Source of the DNA: Echinostoma caproni
Lineage: Eukaryota; Platyhelminthes; Trematoda; Plagiorchiida; Echinostomatidae
Assembly (NCBI GenBank): GCA_900618425.1
Contig: UZAN01040109.1
Coordinates: 29,420-46,237, forward strand
Length of the DNA: 16,818 bases
Direction of reading: 5' to 3'
Every line of letters starts with the position of its first letter. The stretch's first letter is position 1. This document shows positions 8,041-16,818 of this stretch, in pieces. The notes beneath the pieces were generated by a model. The model made no database searches. It had not been told where the DNA came from and saw only the letters and a program-made list of their open reading frames with translations. The position numbers and the translations under genes were made by a program.

Positions 8041-8157
8041 CTGACACGTAGGGAATAAGAGCTCAATAAACATCGATTTGTGATTTTGTGAGGTTACTGG
8101 TATTACATTCCACCAAGCTGATTTACCAATAATGACACAATCGAAGTCACTAAATGA
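8041..8157 (-). CDS. possible further upstream coding piece of the minus-strand gene
   Basis: The minus strand shows an acceptor AAAACCATCAG (ending at 8158) and a strong donor GTCAG|GTATCA (GT at 8040-8039), with an open frame between: SFSDFDCVIIG, then VTSQNHKSMFIELLFPTCQ. A 30-nt segment inside (8126-8097) has GT...AG ends and a length divisible by three, so it may or may not be spliced out. Connection to the exon at 7882 is not established, because the phases I tried did not all agree. Confidence 0.25.
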
Positions 8158-8165
8158 CTGATGGT

Positions 8166-8644
8166 TTTGGTTTTGGTTGTGGTGGAAGTGTACTTGTAAT
8201 GTGAAATAGAGAAAGTTGATATCCGAATACAGGAGACTAGATTTGAAAATTGGGTTAACATGAGATCTATTATAAGAAGTATACTGAATCCGGAACCGCA
8301 TGGTAGATAGCCATAACAGCATAATCATTGCATTTAGAATGATCAGCAAACACCGAATTATTTTTTTTTAATTGAAAAAAGATTGAGATGAAGTTGAGGG
8401 TTCATGTAAAACAAATAGCTGTTCACATGCAGACTAAAAACGTGTATCGAAGCATTGGTTGTTGCATCACTTTCGTGTTATTTAAATATCTCATTTCAAC
8501 CGAAGTAATTAAATCATGGTTAAACCATAAATTTGTCAGTGCCTCGGTTTCAACCCGGGCCAAATTACACAAACTGGATCAGCAAAACGCTTATTGTACT
8601 TATGACATTGCACCTGCTTCGTAAAATCGACGCAGTTTTACCCC
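8166..8644. other. no supported gene
   Basis: AT-rich sequence with open frames on both strands (minus 8349-8166 and plus 8388-8624) that show no motif and no convincing splice or start context. Confidence 0.4.
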
Positions 8645-8833
8645 TCAAATCTCTACAAAGCTACTGCGCAAATCATCACTATGAATGACAATCTCAAATG
8701 TGGGACATAAACATTTTATAACAGAAAAATTCCATTGATTCATACGAAAACCTCCTCTTGTGTTTGAATTACTTGTTCCACTTTGGTTGATTCCCATGGG
8801 ATAGCTAAATTTGCCTCGTTTTCCCTCATGCAT
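8645..8833 (-). CDS. minus-strand open frame of coding-like composition
   Basis: A 62-codon frame starts MHEGKRGKFSYPMGINQSGT, continues through GGFRMNQWNFSVIKC and ends SSFVEI with a TGA at 8647-8645. In-frame TAG lies three codons upstream, with an AG usable as an acceptor (GGATACGGTAG), so it could be a terminal exon or a short gene. No AATAAA follows closely. I recognise no family, and chance cannot be excluded. Confidence 0.25.
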   Translation of the reverse strand: MHEGKRGKFSYPMGINQSGTSNSNTRGGFRMNQWNFSVIKCLCPTFEIVIHSDDLRSSFVEI

Positions 8834-9428
8834 TTCATGCTACCGTATCCATAAACCGCGAAGCTGATCATGCATACCAAGTCCGGACGTATATGCATTT
8901 AACCACACGTGTACGAAAGCGCAGCGGAACCGCTGTACTGTCCGATGATGTAACACGTGATAACCACCCAATACAGTATTCATATCACTTCGGGATACAT
9001 ATGTACTTCAAACTCATTCACGTAGAAATCGATTCACTCAACAAGTCGCTGTTCTCTGTCACTTCACGTCTGGGTTATCACAGATGGGTGTGGTTTGTAC
9101 ATGTTGACTTTACTATCGATTCTTGGTCTCTAGTGCAGGTCGTTACATTTCCAGGAATTGGACATACAGAATCACTGCACCGAATATGAATTGGTTTCGG
9201 AAGTAGTATTTTGTAAGCTTTCTTTGAACGTATTTCAACGAAGTTGCATCGGTTTACTAGACTGCCGTGATTCGCTGGCTCCAGTATACTTCGAATAGTT
9301 GCATCCGGTCATGTGTATGTGTATTTGTATTAGTCTATTATAGGTGCCTACATTTCACTCAAAAAATAGGTTCACCGTTACAATGGGATAAAAAATGAAA
9401 TGAAAATTCGTATACAACAATAATAAAA
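8834..9428. other. no supported gene; 3' flank of a LINE
   Basis: A plus-strand 98-codon frame (8893-9189) has no recognisable features. The last 60 bases or so, read on the minus strand after the LINE stop codon, contain TTTTATTATTGTTG and TTTCATTTCATTTTTT. These fit the AT-rich 3' UTR and simple tail of the element next to it. Confidence 0.4.
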
Positions 9429-10520
9429 CTAAATAGGTGATCGTCTTTGTACATTTAAGATTAGTTCGTCACGGATCCTCACTGTGTCAGTGAGAACACG
9501 AGCCAGATAGGGAACCGTTGAGTTGCCATAAATGTTTATGCGTGAGGTTAAGCAGCAAAAATTGGATCGGGTTGTAGCGTGGGAACGGTAAGCAGATAAA
9601 TCAGGATTGAGCGGATGACTGGGGTCATTAACTATCTTATGAGCGAAATTCTCACATGAAGTGATATGCAAATTACACAATTTTGTGATCAGTGTTCAAA
9701 GGAATAAGAGAAACACGGCTGATAATCACTAAAACCGCGACTTAGAGTAATTAAATCCTTTATATGGGAAAATAACGGGTGAACAATAAAGTATGACAGA
9801 AAAAATGCGTTGATAAGCAAATAAACATACAATTTCATGCCTCACTCGAAATTGTCGTAGCTTGCGTATTTTAAAAGCTAAACGACACAGTTTACCAACC
9901 CAAGCTAGCACATGTGAGGACCACCGTAGATTGTCATCTATGGTGACTCCTCGATATTTGATGGCAGGTGTTCTAGTGACGGGTATGAAATTGATGACTG
10001 AGGGGTCCGAGGGATAATCGGATCGGGAAAGACTAAAAATGCGTTCAAAGGGATTTAGAAGTATTCAACCGGAGACCGGATTGATTGATTCGAGGATGAT
10101 TGTACTTGTGGTAAACTGTCGGAGAATGATTCTATGTCTGATTGGTTTGAAATAGCTTGACATAAAACAACATCATCTGCATACTTAAAGGTCTTGGCTG
10201 GTGAGATTGAGGGTAAGTCACTGATGAAAGTTGAAATTAAGAAGGGAGAGAACACAGCACCCTGAAGAACTCCAGAATTATTCACTAAAGGTTTTGAAAT
10301 AGTGCTGTTTACTTTCGTTCTTTGAATCCTTCCTGTGAAATAATCTTTCAATCATGACAAAAAGTTGGTGGGACAACCGAATGACTGCAACTTTGCAAAA
10401 GAAGAGACTGTGGAACGGAGTCAAAGTGGAAGAATATTCAAGAAAAACACAATGATGCGACTATTGAGAATCATCCAAAGATTTGCAAACACAGTGCATC
10501 ATTGAAGAGACGGCATTCTG
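9429..10520 (-). mobile_element. CR1/Jockey-group LINE fragment (reverse transcriptase 3' half)
   Basis: The 5'-truncated minus-strand reverse transcriptase reads in order: CVCKSLDD near 10490, FHFDSVPQSLLLQ near 10440-10400, AKLQSFGCPTNFL then LKDYFTGRIQRTKVNS near 10395-10300, and GVLQGAVFSPFLISTFISDL. KYADDVVLC follows with the catalytic YADD intact at 10183-10172. Then come YRGVTIDDNLRWSSHVLAWV, LRQFRV, ILYCSPVIFP, SCENFAHKIVNDPSHPL and the C-terminal GNSTVPYLARVLTD, with a final stop at 9431-9429. Defects are frameshifts near 10435, 10398 and 10070, a TGA for the expected Trp at about 10355, and in-frame stops near 9730 and 9690. From 10058 to 9429 a single frame is preserved. Motif order is diagnostic; the clade is inferred. 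Confidence 0.88.
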
Positions 10521-11412
10521 AGTGCATCTGTATGGTCCATTCGGACGTCATACATCATTTACTTTAAATGCGATTGTGACCAGAAGCTTCCTGCGTGTCA
10601 CAATCAATAAGCCAATAATGATCAGCTGGATACCTATGTATCCATGGCTGTGTTTGAGTTCTGTCGTTTCTGAGCAGCTCGGTTGCATTCAACTTAAGAT
10701 CTTTGAATACGTTTGCTGGTGCGCTTCACTCATAATTCTTCATTTATGTTTCCTCTGATTTCTTCAGGAGAAGCAACGTTTGAATGTTTGTACCCAGTTT
10801 CCGCCTAGCAGTTGGGTTTCCTTTTTTACTAACCACAAACAGGCATATGGTACAAAAGTACTCAAACGGCCGCAAAAAATATAACCGCATGAATTCCGGA
10901 ACAAACCATTCCTCCTCTCGCAGAACTTGGCACACTTAGTCCTGTCTCATGAATGCGAGAAAGGTCCATCGTATTTTCGTCTTGTATCTTAATGGTCTAA
11001 AATGAGACACGGCTTAACGTCTGCTCACCTGTTCGCCGAGCTTGGAAATTTATGTGCAACCGTTTCATCAACACCCGAGGTGATGCTGGCAGTGTTCTGC
11101 TTGTAGTCGTTCATTTAAATGTTCTCTTCTCCACCGACTACTTTGTCCCCTGTATTCGACTCGATTCGCTAACCTTAATCATATAACGGTTCCAATTTTT
11201 GAATTTGCTTAATCACCGTCCTTGTTCTTGTGTTTTATTGCATGCATTTGCCTGATGAACAGCAGCCGGGTGAATCCCCCAGTCTCGAAAACGTGTTGTT
11301 GAGTACTGAAAACCAGCCACCAAAGCCCAGTGACTTAGAGTGTGGGAACCGCACAAGACCTCACTATGTCAGGCAGAAAAGCTGCCACCACCGAAGTTAG
11401 GTGGCTGTGGCA
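10521..11412. other. no supported gene; probable dispersed-repeat material
   Basis: No convincing exon. The part around 11130-11310 (CCACCGACTACTTTG, then CCTGATGAACAGCAGCCGGG and AAAACGTGTTGTTGAGTACT) resembles the conserved 3' region of trematode non-LTR elements as I remember it. There is no coding motif to confirm this. Confidence 0.3.
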
Positions 11413-11480
11413 GGGTTCGTACCAAGGACCGTCGAGTCCAAAGCACACCAGTGACAGCGACCAAACAATTGCACCACGAC
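11413..11480 (-). repeat. tRNA-like (SINE) segment
   Basis: On the minus strand, GTGGTGCAATTGTTTGG at 11477-11461 resembles a tRNA box A / D-arm. GGTACGAACCC at 11423-11413 resembles box B (GGTTCGANTCC). The spacing fits a tRNA body. The anticodon region is not clear, so this is more likely a SINE head than a tRNA gene. Confidence 0.4.
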
Positions 11481-11758
11481 TGCTCGCCGGATTTCCTCAC
11501 CGTCTTTTGACTACTGATTCAATCGATCGATAAGAAGGAAGAAAATTAAGGAGTTTAGGGACTGAAAGTTATGACAGAGAAAGAAAGTCAAAGTACAGTA
11601 AGAGACCAGATACCCATTGCATGCAGAGACATTGCTACACCCTTGATTGGGGCATAACAATTCTTTTCTGTACGAGTAGCATGTACTTCCTTTAGGGTGT
11701 TACTTTTTCAGAGCAGATAAGATAATTCTAGACAAAGTGTGAGAGGGAGATAAACAAG
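11481..11758. other. no supported gene
   Basis: Unassigned noncoding sequence leading into a tetranucleotide tract; purine-rich on the plus strand around 11533-11600. Confidence 0.4.
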
Positions 11759-11819
11759 CAGATAGACAGGTAGATAGATAGACAGACAGGCAGATAGATA
11801 GACAGAAAAATAGATAGAT
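11759..11819. repeat. GATA/GACA tetranucleotide microsatellite
   Basis: Interspersed GATA and GACA units with occasional GG insertions (CAGATAGACAGGTAGATAGA and onward) form an imperfect tetranucleotide array. The Cys/Leu/Ser-rich minus-strand frame over it is an artefact. Confidence 0.9.
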
Positions 11820-11949
11820 TACTATGAATGCTAGTAAGCACAATATAGGGAACCATATATACGAGTTCTTATTAATAAATGAGAAGACGTGAGAAAAATG
11901 CATAACACCGAAATTGGAAACACAACACTAAGTTTTATGAGAGAAATAG

Positions 11950-12245
11950 AGAATTTGATTTGTTTAAATGATAAACTCATCGTGCAAATGAGGAGTGAGC
12001 TGAAAAGCTAGGAAGCACTGGACAGCTGNGCGAATCTATCGACCCGATTGGGGATCGAATCCGGGACCTTACAAGCATACTACTCACCGGGCAGCTGATT
12101 AGACTGTTTCTCATTTTGAATATACACGATATATCACAACTCATCTTTGCGAGCTTGTTGCGAGTGTCGGTTCTCACTCATCCTGGGACATGTCTCCAGG
12201 TTTATGACTCGGTTGGAAACTTTAATAACCTGATTGTTTGTTGTG
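11950..12245 (+). repeat. dispersed repeat, copy B (arm plus tRNA-like core)
   Basis: The arm at 11950-12028 carries GATTTGTTTAAATGAT, TCATCGTGCAAATGAGG and CTAGGAAGCACTGGACAGCTG. The core at 12030-12235 is homologous to copy A. On the minus strand 12062-12051 reads GGATTCGATCCC (box B), but the anticodon-like loop present in copy A is deleted. An N sits at 12029, at the arm/core junction. Confidence 0.75.
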
Positions 12246-12249
12246 TGGG

Positions 12250-12460
12250 AGATTAATAAATAATTTGATTTAGTTATATGATGAATTCGTCGTGCAAATA
12301 AGATGAGTTGAAAAGTTAGGAAGTAAAGTTGGTTCAATGGATTTGCACTACAGATGGGACCCAACCAGGTCGAAACAGTTGTCCAGTGCTTCCTAGTTTT
12401 TCAACTCACACCTCGTTCGCTCGATGAATCCATCATGTAAACAAATCAAATCCTCCAATA
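12250..12460. repeat. fold-back repeat, copy C
   Basis: The left arm (about 12258-12328: ATTTGATTTAG...ATGATGAATTCGTCGTGCAA...GTTAGGAAG) is the inverted complement of the right arm (about 12352-12460: GACCCAACCAGG...CAGTTGTCCAGTGCTTCCTAG...CATCATGTAAACAAATCAAAT). The loop is about 25 bases. The right arm is closer to the copy B arm (roughly 85% by eye) than to its own left arm. Copy B's arm and copy C's right arm may therefore be the true termini of one element of about 510 bp. Confidence 0.7.
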
Positions 12461-13013
12461 CTCACTCATATAACCCAATTTACTCATCCTCGTATAGTTG
12501 TTCAGAAGTAACAATTAACCCCAGTGCAGCATTGGTCTAGTGAAACTCCACAACTAGTGCATGACCGACAGTGTTCACATTTGGCTTCTGTAACTACCGG
12601 AGGACCTATGGGTTGTATCTGGCACAGGAGAAAGTGGCTGCTGCTGTCGAAGTACCGATAAACAACTTGGTGATTGAATTAATTTGCAGGACGTCTATCT
12701 GAATAATACCAGCAATTAGACATCGGGGAAAAGAACCGCATCGCTAACTCGCTACTGATCGATTTCATGTTCATGGGAATCAAAGGCAACTTACGGTGAA
12801 CTCATTGGAATTTGAAGTGAATCGATCCAATGCGTTCCATCAAGAGTAGCACAATGTGATTAGTATTCTGATATTAAACTCCATCCATTGGACTAGACCT
12901 CTCACAGTAATCGTCCATCCGGATTGAGTTGATTTCTCCATGAATAACGGAAGTGAGTTTTCATTTGCGTATGTATGCCTGTGTGTGTATGCGTGTGTGA
13001 AAAAATCGGTATC
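12461..13013. other. no supported gene
   Basis: Unassigned sequence. A TG-rich stretch (GTATGCCTGTGTGTGTATGCGTGTGTG, about 12971-12999) is a degenerate dinucleotide tract just left of copy D. Confidence 0.4.
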
Positions 13014-13245
13014 AGTGAATTTGTGGTGCAAACGAGTTGTGGGCAGAAAATCTAGGAAGCACTAGACAGCCGTTTGGATGGGATTGGGTCTCATCAGCAG
13101 TGAAAACCTGCATTTGAGGTCTCGGGTTCGATTTCCAGTGGGATCTGTAGGTTCGTACTGCTGATGAAACTCTACTAGGTTAAAACAACTGTCCAATGCT
13201 TTCTAGACTTTCAACAAATGCCTAATTGAAACGACGAATTTATCA
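13014..13245 (+). repeat. fold-back repeat, copy D
   Basis: The left arm 13014-13102 (GTGAATTTGTGG...CTAGGAAGCACTAGACAG...GGGTCTCATCAGCAGTG) and right arm 13156-13245 (CTGCTGATGAAACTCT...CTGTCCAATGCTTTCTAGACTTT...GACGAATTTATC) are imperfect inverted complements of about 88 bases, roughly 70-75% identical by eye. The loop holds a plus-strand GGTTCGATTTCC (13125-13136), a box-B-like motif. This is a MITE- or fold-back-like structure. Confidence 0.75.
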
Positions 13246-13877
13246 CCTAATCACTCCTCAAATAGAGCAACAAATCTTTACTGATTATTGGCTTCTAAGT
13301 TTAAAGCATATTTAAACTCAGTGAACGTTTTAACTAAAAGAAATGTTTAAAATGTGAAATTCACACTGTACAGTATCTAGAAACTAGGTTGAAACCACGC
13401 ACACAATAGCTGTTATCTATAGTTGCCCCTAGAAACGTTGATCTTGTGGTAACTTGCTCGTTACCACAACCAAATGAGGTTGATTACCATTGGGTACGCT
13501 CATTCTCGCCCAACCCTTACTTTCTCTACAGTAAGAGAACTGACGTAGCAGAAACGTTACTCTCGTTCCATAACACACTGACATAATACTTCTTTTTGTT
13601 CATGCGTAAATCAGTTCAATTCGAGTGGATTGGTAGTGAAATAGTAGACCCTGTCCGATAACTGATTTTTTGAGGTCAGAATATTAACCATGCAATGCAT
13701 TTTGTGAATTCACGTGAACCTACACTATAGTGGCATGACTGGTTTCAGAACTATAGTTGAAATTGTTTGGAATGCACAGAGGTAGCGATCAGTTTAGATT
13801 GTTGAGAGATGCACTCATATGGTAACCATTACTCGGTTGACAAAATGTTGGATATTGTTTTTAATAAATGTGTTCAG
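13246..13877. other. no supported gene
   Basis: AT-rich unassigned sequence with no motif, repeat or splice-bounded frame that I can support. Confidence 0.4.
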
Positions 13878-13992
13878 TTCTATTCCTGGTGGTGTCCTTG
13901 GAGCGGATTGCCAACCAGTCAACCAAAAAGCAGTTGAATGACGATCAGTTATCCGGGAAGCATATTAAAATCTCTCAAACTATTCACCTCAG
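13878..13992 (+). CDS. exon candidate, unidentified gene
   Basis: The acceptor is TTAATAAATGTGTTCAG (ending at 13877) and the donor CACCTCAG|GTTAGG (GT at 13993). The frame reads LFLVVSLERIANQS, then TKKQLNDDQLSGKHIKISQT and IHL. It is a hydrophobic start followed by a polar, probably helical stretch. Unspliced, the frame continues to TGA at 14102-14104. No partner exon with certain phase was found, so this rests on one well-bounded open stretch. Confidence 0.3.
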
Positions 13993-14104
13993 GTTAGGCA
14001 CCCATCAATTAATTTCTGGTAAACAGATTTTTTTCTACGTGACATTACCTATAGGTTCTTCTTTAATAGATTTACGCAAAGTGAAAATTGAACGTCTGGA
14101 ATGA

Positions 14105-14549
14105 TACTGTTTCTTTTTTCCGGTGAGCAGTTTGGTGAAGTTTATTCTCATGATTTCAATCACTCCTAGTTGTCTCGGTTACCCAAAAAAGTTGTCATCA
14201 TAATCTGTGGATTTCAGACCGTCACACTAATATTTGTTGCTCACTTTTAAACGCGACGGAAACGGCCGGAATTGACTAGCTATTCCACATGACTGCAACG
14301 AGTTGTCAAAGAGTGGCTGATCGGAAAGTTGTATTTTACCTGTTAGGAAGCACCAGTTTTAAACACGTCGAGGTTAATCAGTTAAAAAGTTAACCTCATT
14401 AGGGAAAGGCATAAATGAATAAATAAATATTGTCTTTTTACTTCCTTTTCTATTTACTGAATATACAAATGTACAGTCAACGTTCGGGAAATGGGGTCGC
14501 GACTATAAAAAGGCTGCCTGGGAAAGTACAGAAATAGGGAAGACGTGCA
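14105..14549. other. no supported gene
   Basis: Unassigned noncoding sequence. It contains an A/T-rich run with repeated AATAAA (about 14413-14430, ATAAATGAATAAATAAATAT), which has no coding sequence just upstream and is probably fortuitous. Confidence 0.4.
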
Positions 14550-14620
14550 GCGATGGAGTGGTTCGAAACCAGAACCCCAGGTCATAAGTTGGTGAACTAA
14601 TCACTTGGCCACCACCGTAA
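14550..14620 (-). repeat. tRNA-like (SINE) segment
   Basis: The minus strand reads GGTGGTGGCCAAGTGATTAG (14618-14598), a good tRNA box-A/D-arm sequence. After tRNA-like spacing comes GGTTTCGAACCA (14570-14559), a box-B-like T-arm. Loss of strict B-box sequence and lack of a clean anticodon stem argue for a tRNA-derived SINE. Confidence 0.5.
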
Positions 14621-14709
14621 TATGTAGAATGAATGCAGACGAGGATATGAGAGAAATAGTGGTCTGTAGGCACAATCAATTCAGATGAAAGAAATATAAG
14701 ACATTCAGT

Positions 14710-16270
14710 TTGTTCCACACACTAATTGTGGTGAATTCCTTCAAATGGCACGGAGAGAACTGAATGAACCAAACTAATGAGATCAACCAAGCAACGAGTA
14801 ATGAATGATGACACGGATCCAAGTGCCACTGTTGATACGTACTATCCATAAACGATGAGGAGAGAGTGCGTTTCGTGGACGGAGAATCAAGTGAAATAGC
14901 AATGATATCCGGGGGTGTTCTCAATTTGGTTGAAACGAAACGGGTGTTACCAAGCGCCAAATGTTTTTGGTAAAGTTTATTTAGGTAAAGTGGCTCTTGA
15001 TCAGAATGGAAAGTGGAAGACAATGAGAGCACACATGGGTGACTGCCAGTGTCTGTGATGTGCCCCTTTTTCACGCCCGTTTACACGGAAGGTATATCAT
15101 TCATATATCTTACTTAGTGTGATGATCCCTTGAAGTCAACCTCAGTGTGTTCCTCTCTAGCGCAACCACAGAAATTTCAGCTAGTAACGGGTCGAGTGAT
15201 AATCCAATCGCTATACTTATCCAAACGGCAAATAGAAACTGAATGTTACATGTTACAAATATCATGTTACATATATATACATATATATATATATATACAT
15301 ATATCATGTTACACATGTCACACATACACATGTTACACGTAGAAACAGCTCCTCCAGGTTTGTGACCGCAATAACGATGTTCATATTTCGTGCTTCCATT
15401 CAGTCACAAGTGAAGTTACCATCTCCATCAGGTGAACAGCGAAAAAACACTTGAGGAATACGTCATCTTTTCTTGCTAATCCCGGTCTTCCATGTTGTCT
15501 ATCAATTAGAACGTGTCGCGTGGCAAGTCTACGACCGACGAGTTTGACTAATTCAGCCAATCAATATACTGTTGTGTGGTATGGTTGGTGAGTTCTTCAT
15601 TGCGAAAATAGACCTTATTGAGATGCCTTCTTCGTGGATCTTGAGGAAACCATGAAGTAGCAGGATGGTGGATCTACCTGGTTTCCTTCTGCCAAATTTT
15701 TCATTGTCTGTATTATTTGGTGCTTTTAGTAGATCCGGGATATTGCTCTTTACCTTTAATGTTTCATCCTTTGTTGCATATGGCGAACTTCGGTCATTTG
15801 AAACGATGTTATAAAGCTTTCGAAGATAATCGCGTTTGCTTATACCAACCATCCCGGTGCGTTTATCACAAATCGATGTAGATCTCCACCCTCTGTCTCT
15901 AAGTGCTGAACTTCAACCGGTTCGCTCTCCACCTAGCTGGGCTTTGTTCATGTCTTTTATTACAGCTGACCAACAGGATCAACCTTTGAAAGAGAACAAT
16001 CGACCACTGGTTCTTATCGGACCCGTATTAAAGAACAACAGAATAGGTGCACAACAGGGTACAAATGCTCGCGTAGAAGTGCTAACATTTGCTCTGAGAG
16101 TTTAACCATTAGATGTTTTAGATTTTCAAGATATGTCATGCATCCAGAGGATGAACCCCGATCAGCTGGGGTATGATTTAATTTGGACAGAATAGCCCAA
16201 ATATATTATTGGAATTGGCAAAACCCTGGTACAAAATTCTTGCTAGAGAACGGTAATAACCATGTGTGAG
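14710..16270 (-). mobile_element. Penelope-like element remnant (reverse transcriptase)
   Basis: The minus strand shows the ordered blocks of a Penelope-type reverse transcriptase. SSKNFVPGF near 16240 matches the N-terminal 'LS.G.NFVP' motif. DKRTGMVGISKRDYLRKLY at 15867-15811 matches 'DKG..TVVM...DY...'. HGFLKIHEEGISIRSIFAMK then NSPT at 15654-15583 matches 'YGLPKIHK.G.P.RPI.S..NSPT'. LAELVKLVGRRLATRHV follows near 15560. After an insertion come CNIQFLF and GLSLDPLLAEI (near 15205-15173; expected GSPLGPLLAEI). RYMNDI at 15110-15093 is the YxDD catalytic site with its first Asp changed to Asn. Downstream are LYLNKLYQKHLALGNT, TYQQWHLD and CHLKEFTTIS. Stops and frame changes show it is dead. 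No GIY-YIG endonuclease is visible; it would lie further 3' and appears lost. Confidence 0.8.
15250..15335. repeat. TA/CATG-rich microsatellite expansion within the Penelope-like element
   Basis: TA runs (15272-15306) are flanked by repeated CATGTTAC units, which also occur at both edges of the insertion. Read on the minus strand, it splits the conserved block ...LEELFLRVT | CNIQFLF.... Without it those residues would be contiguous, as in other Penelope-type proteins. Confidence 0.7.
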
Positions 16271-16818
16271 AAGCGAAAGTCCGCTCCACTGAGAAGAGAG
16301 TTATCCTTCCCGCGGTTTTCTGAAACTTGTTGTAATCAATGTACATTATGCCTTTCTCAATCTCATACACCGAAGAGGATATCACATTATCAATGAACAA
16401 CTGTCTGATATAAAACCGCGTTGTATGCTGTTTGGCGTCCCGATTTGCAGACACACTGGAAAATATCCTAAACGTTAAGGAGCCTAATGGTAAGCTGTTC
16501 TTGATCAAACCAAACACTGAAAATGTTCGGTCTGTCCAAAGCTCCTGGATAAGTCGAAATTGCTCTCGTTTGAGGACTTAAGCAATCAATGTGTTCTCCA
16601 TCTTAAGTAATCAGAGCTCAATGACACAGTGGATNTTTCTATCGGGTGAGTTTATCTACCAGAGACAAAAAGGATTACGTTACAGGCACAAATTGTAAGG
16701 CGATATTGTTGCGTACCAAAATATCAATCGATGTTCTAATGCTTCTTAAATAATTTCAACATTTCACCGACTCCCTGACTCTTGCCTATTATTCCATATT
16801 TTTTGATTTGACTTCTAT
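16271..16818. other. possible 5' part of the Penelope-like element, then unassigned sequence
   Basis: A minus-strand open frame (16517-16206) continues into the N-terminal Penelope block and may be the less conserved 5' end of that element, but I see no motif. From about 16520 to the end nothing is recognised. An N lies at 16635. Confidence 0.3.

Noticed and set aside
11700..11903. Cys/Leu/Ser-rich minus-strand frame
   Set aside because: Translation of the GATA/GACA repeat.
14411..14431. Clustered AATAAA hexamers as a poly(A) site
   Set aside because: No coding sequence ends just upstream on the plus strand. The run is a simple A/T-rich repeat.
14676..15074. 132-codon minus-strand frame as a novel gene (longest in the window)
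   Set aside because: It carries degraded Penelope-type blocks (LYLNKLYQK, CHLKEFTTIS) continuous with the RYMNDI site upstream, so it belongs to the transposon remnant.
15836..16105. Plus-strand 89-codon frame with an acceptor at 15965 (TTATTACAG) and stop at 16105
   Set aside because: It looks coding but lies antisense to the region between two Penelope blocks on the minus strand, where the spacing fits the element. No poly(A) signal follows.

Overview
The window looks like nuclear DNA of a parasitic flatworm (trematode), most likely an opisthorchiid liver fluke. That placement is inferred from memory of trematode repeats and not from a search. The DNA is moderately AT-rich with no bacterial operon structure. 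It carries microsatellites, decayed reverse transcriptases of three classes, tRNA-like SINE segments, and short open stretches bounded by splice sites. Single N bases at 524, 818, 12029 and 16635 mark draft-assembly uncertainty; 524 abuts a C run.

Layout. Positions 1-290 hold a dispersed repeat, followed by a possible exon (301-389). Positions 390-2690 are mostly unassigned, with two weak exon candidates and a (TA)17 tract. An RTE-type LINE fossil lies on the minus strand at about 2690-3740. A plus-strand gene follows, with three phase-compatible exons (3945-4087, 4890-5029, 5892-6052); its second intron carries a (CA)23 tract. Two more plus-strand exons (6957-7127 and 7159-7426), separated by a 31-nt intron, end in a stop codon that overlaps AATAAA. 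They are either the 3' end of the same gene or a separate gene. A minus-strand gene runs tail-to-tail against it: its last exons (7708-7882, 7586-7647, 7482-7536) end just before an AATAAA at 7465-7460. The two poly(A) signals are only 28 bp apart.

The remainder is mainly transposon debris. A CR1/Jockey-type LINE fragment with an intact YADD lies at 9429-10520 (minus). A cluster of fold-back repeats with tRNA-like cores lies at 11950-13245. SINE-like tRNA pieces lie near 11.4 and 14.6 kb. A 1.5-kb Penelope-like element remnant spans about 14710-16270 (minus), split by a TA/CATG-rich microsatellite expansion.

I could not name the host genes. The proteins read as coding and the splice phases agree, but no family is recognised with confidence. 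No CRISPR array, rRNA, bacterial gene or virus was seen.
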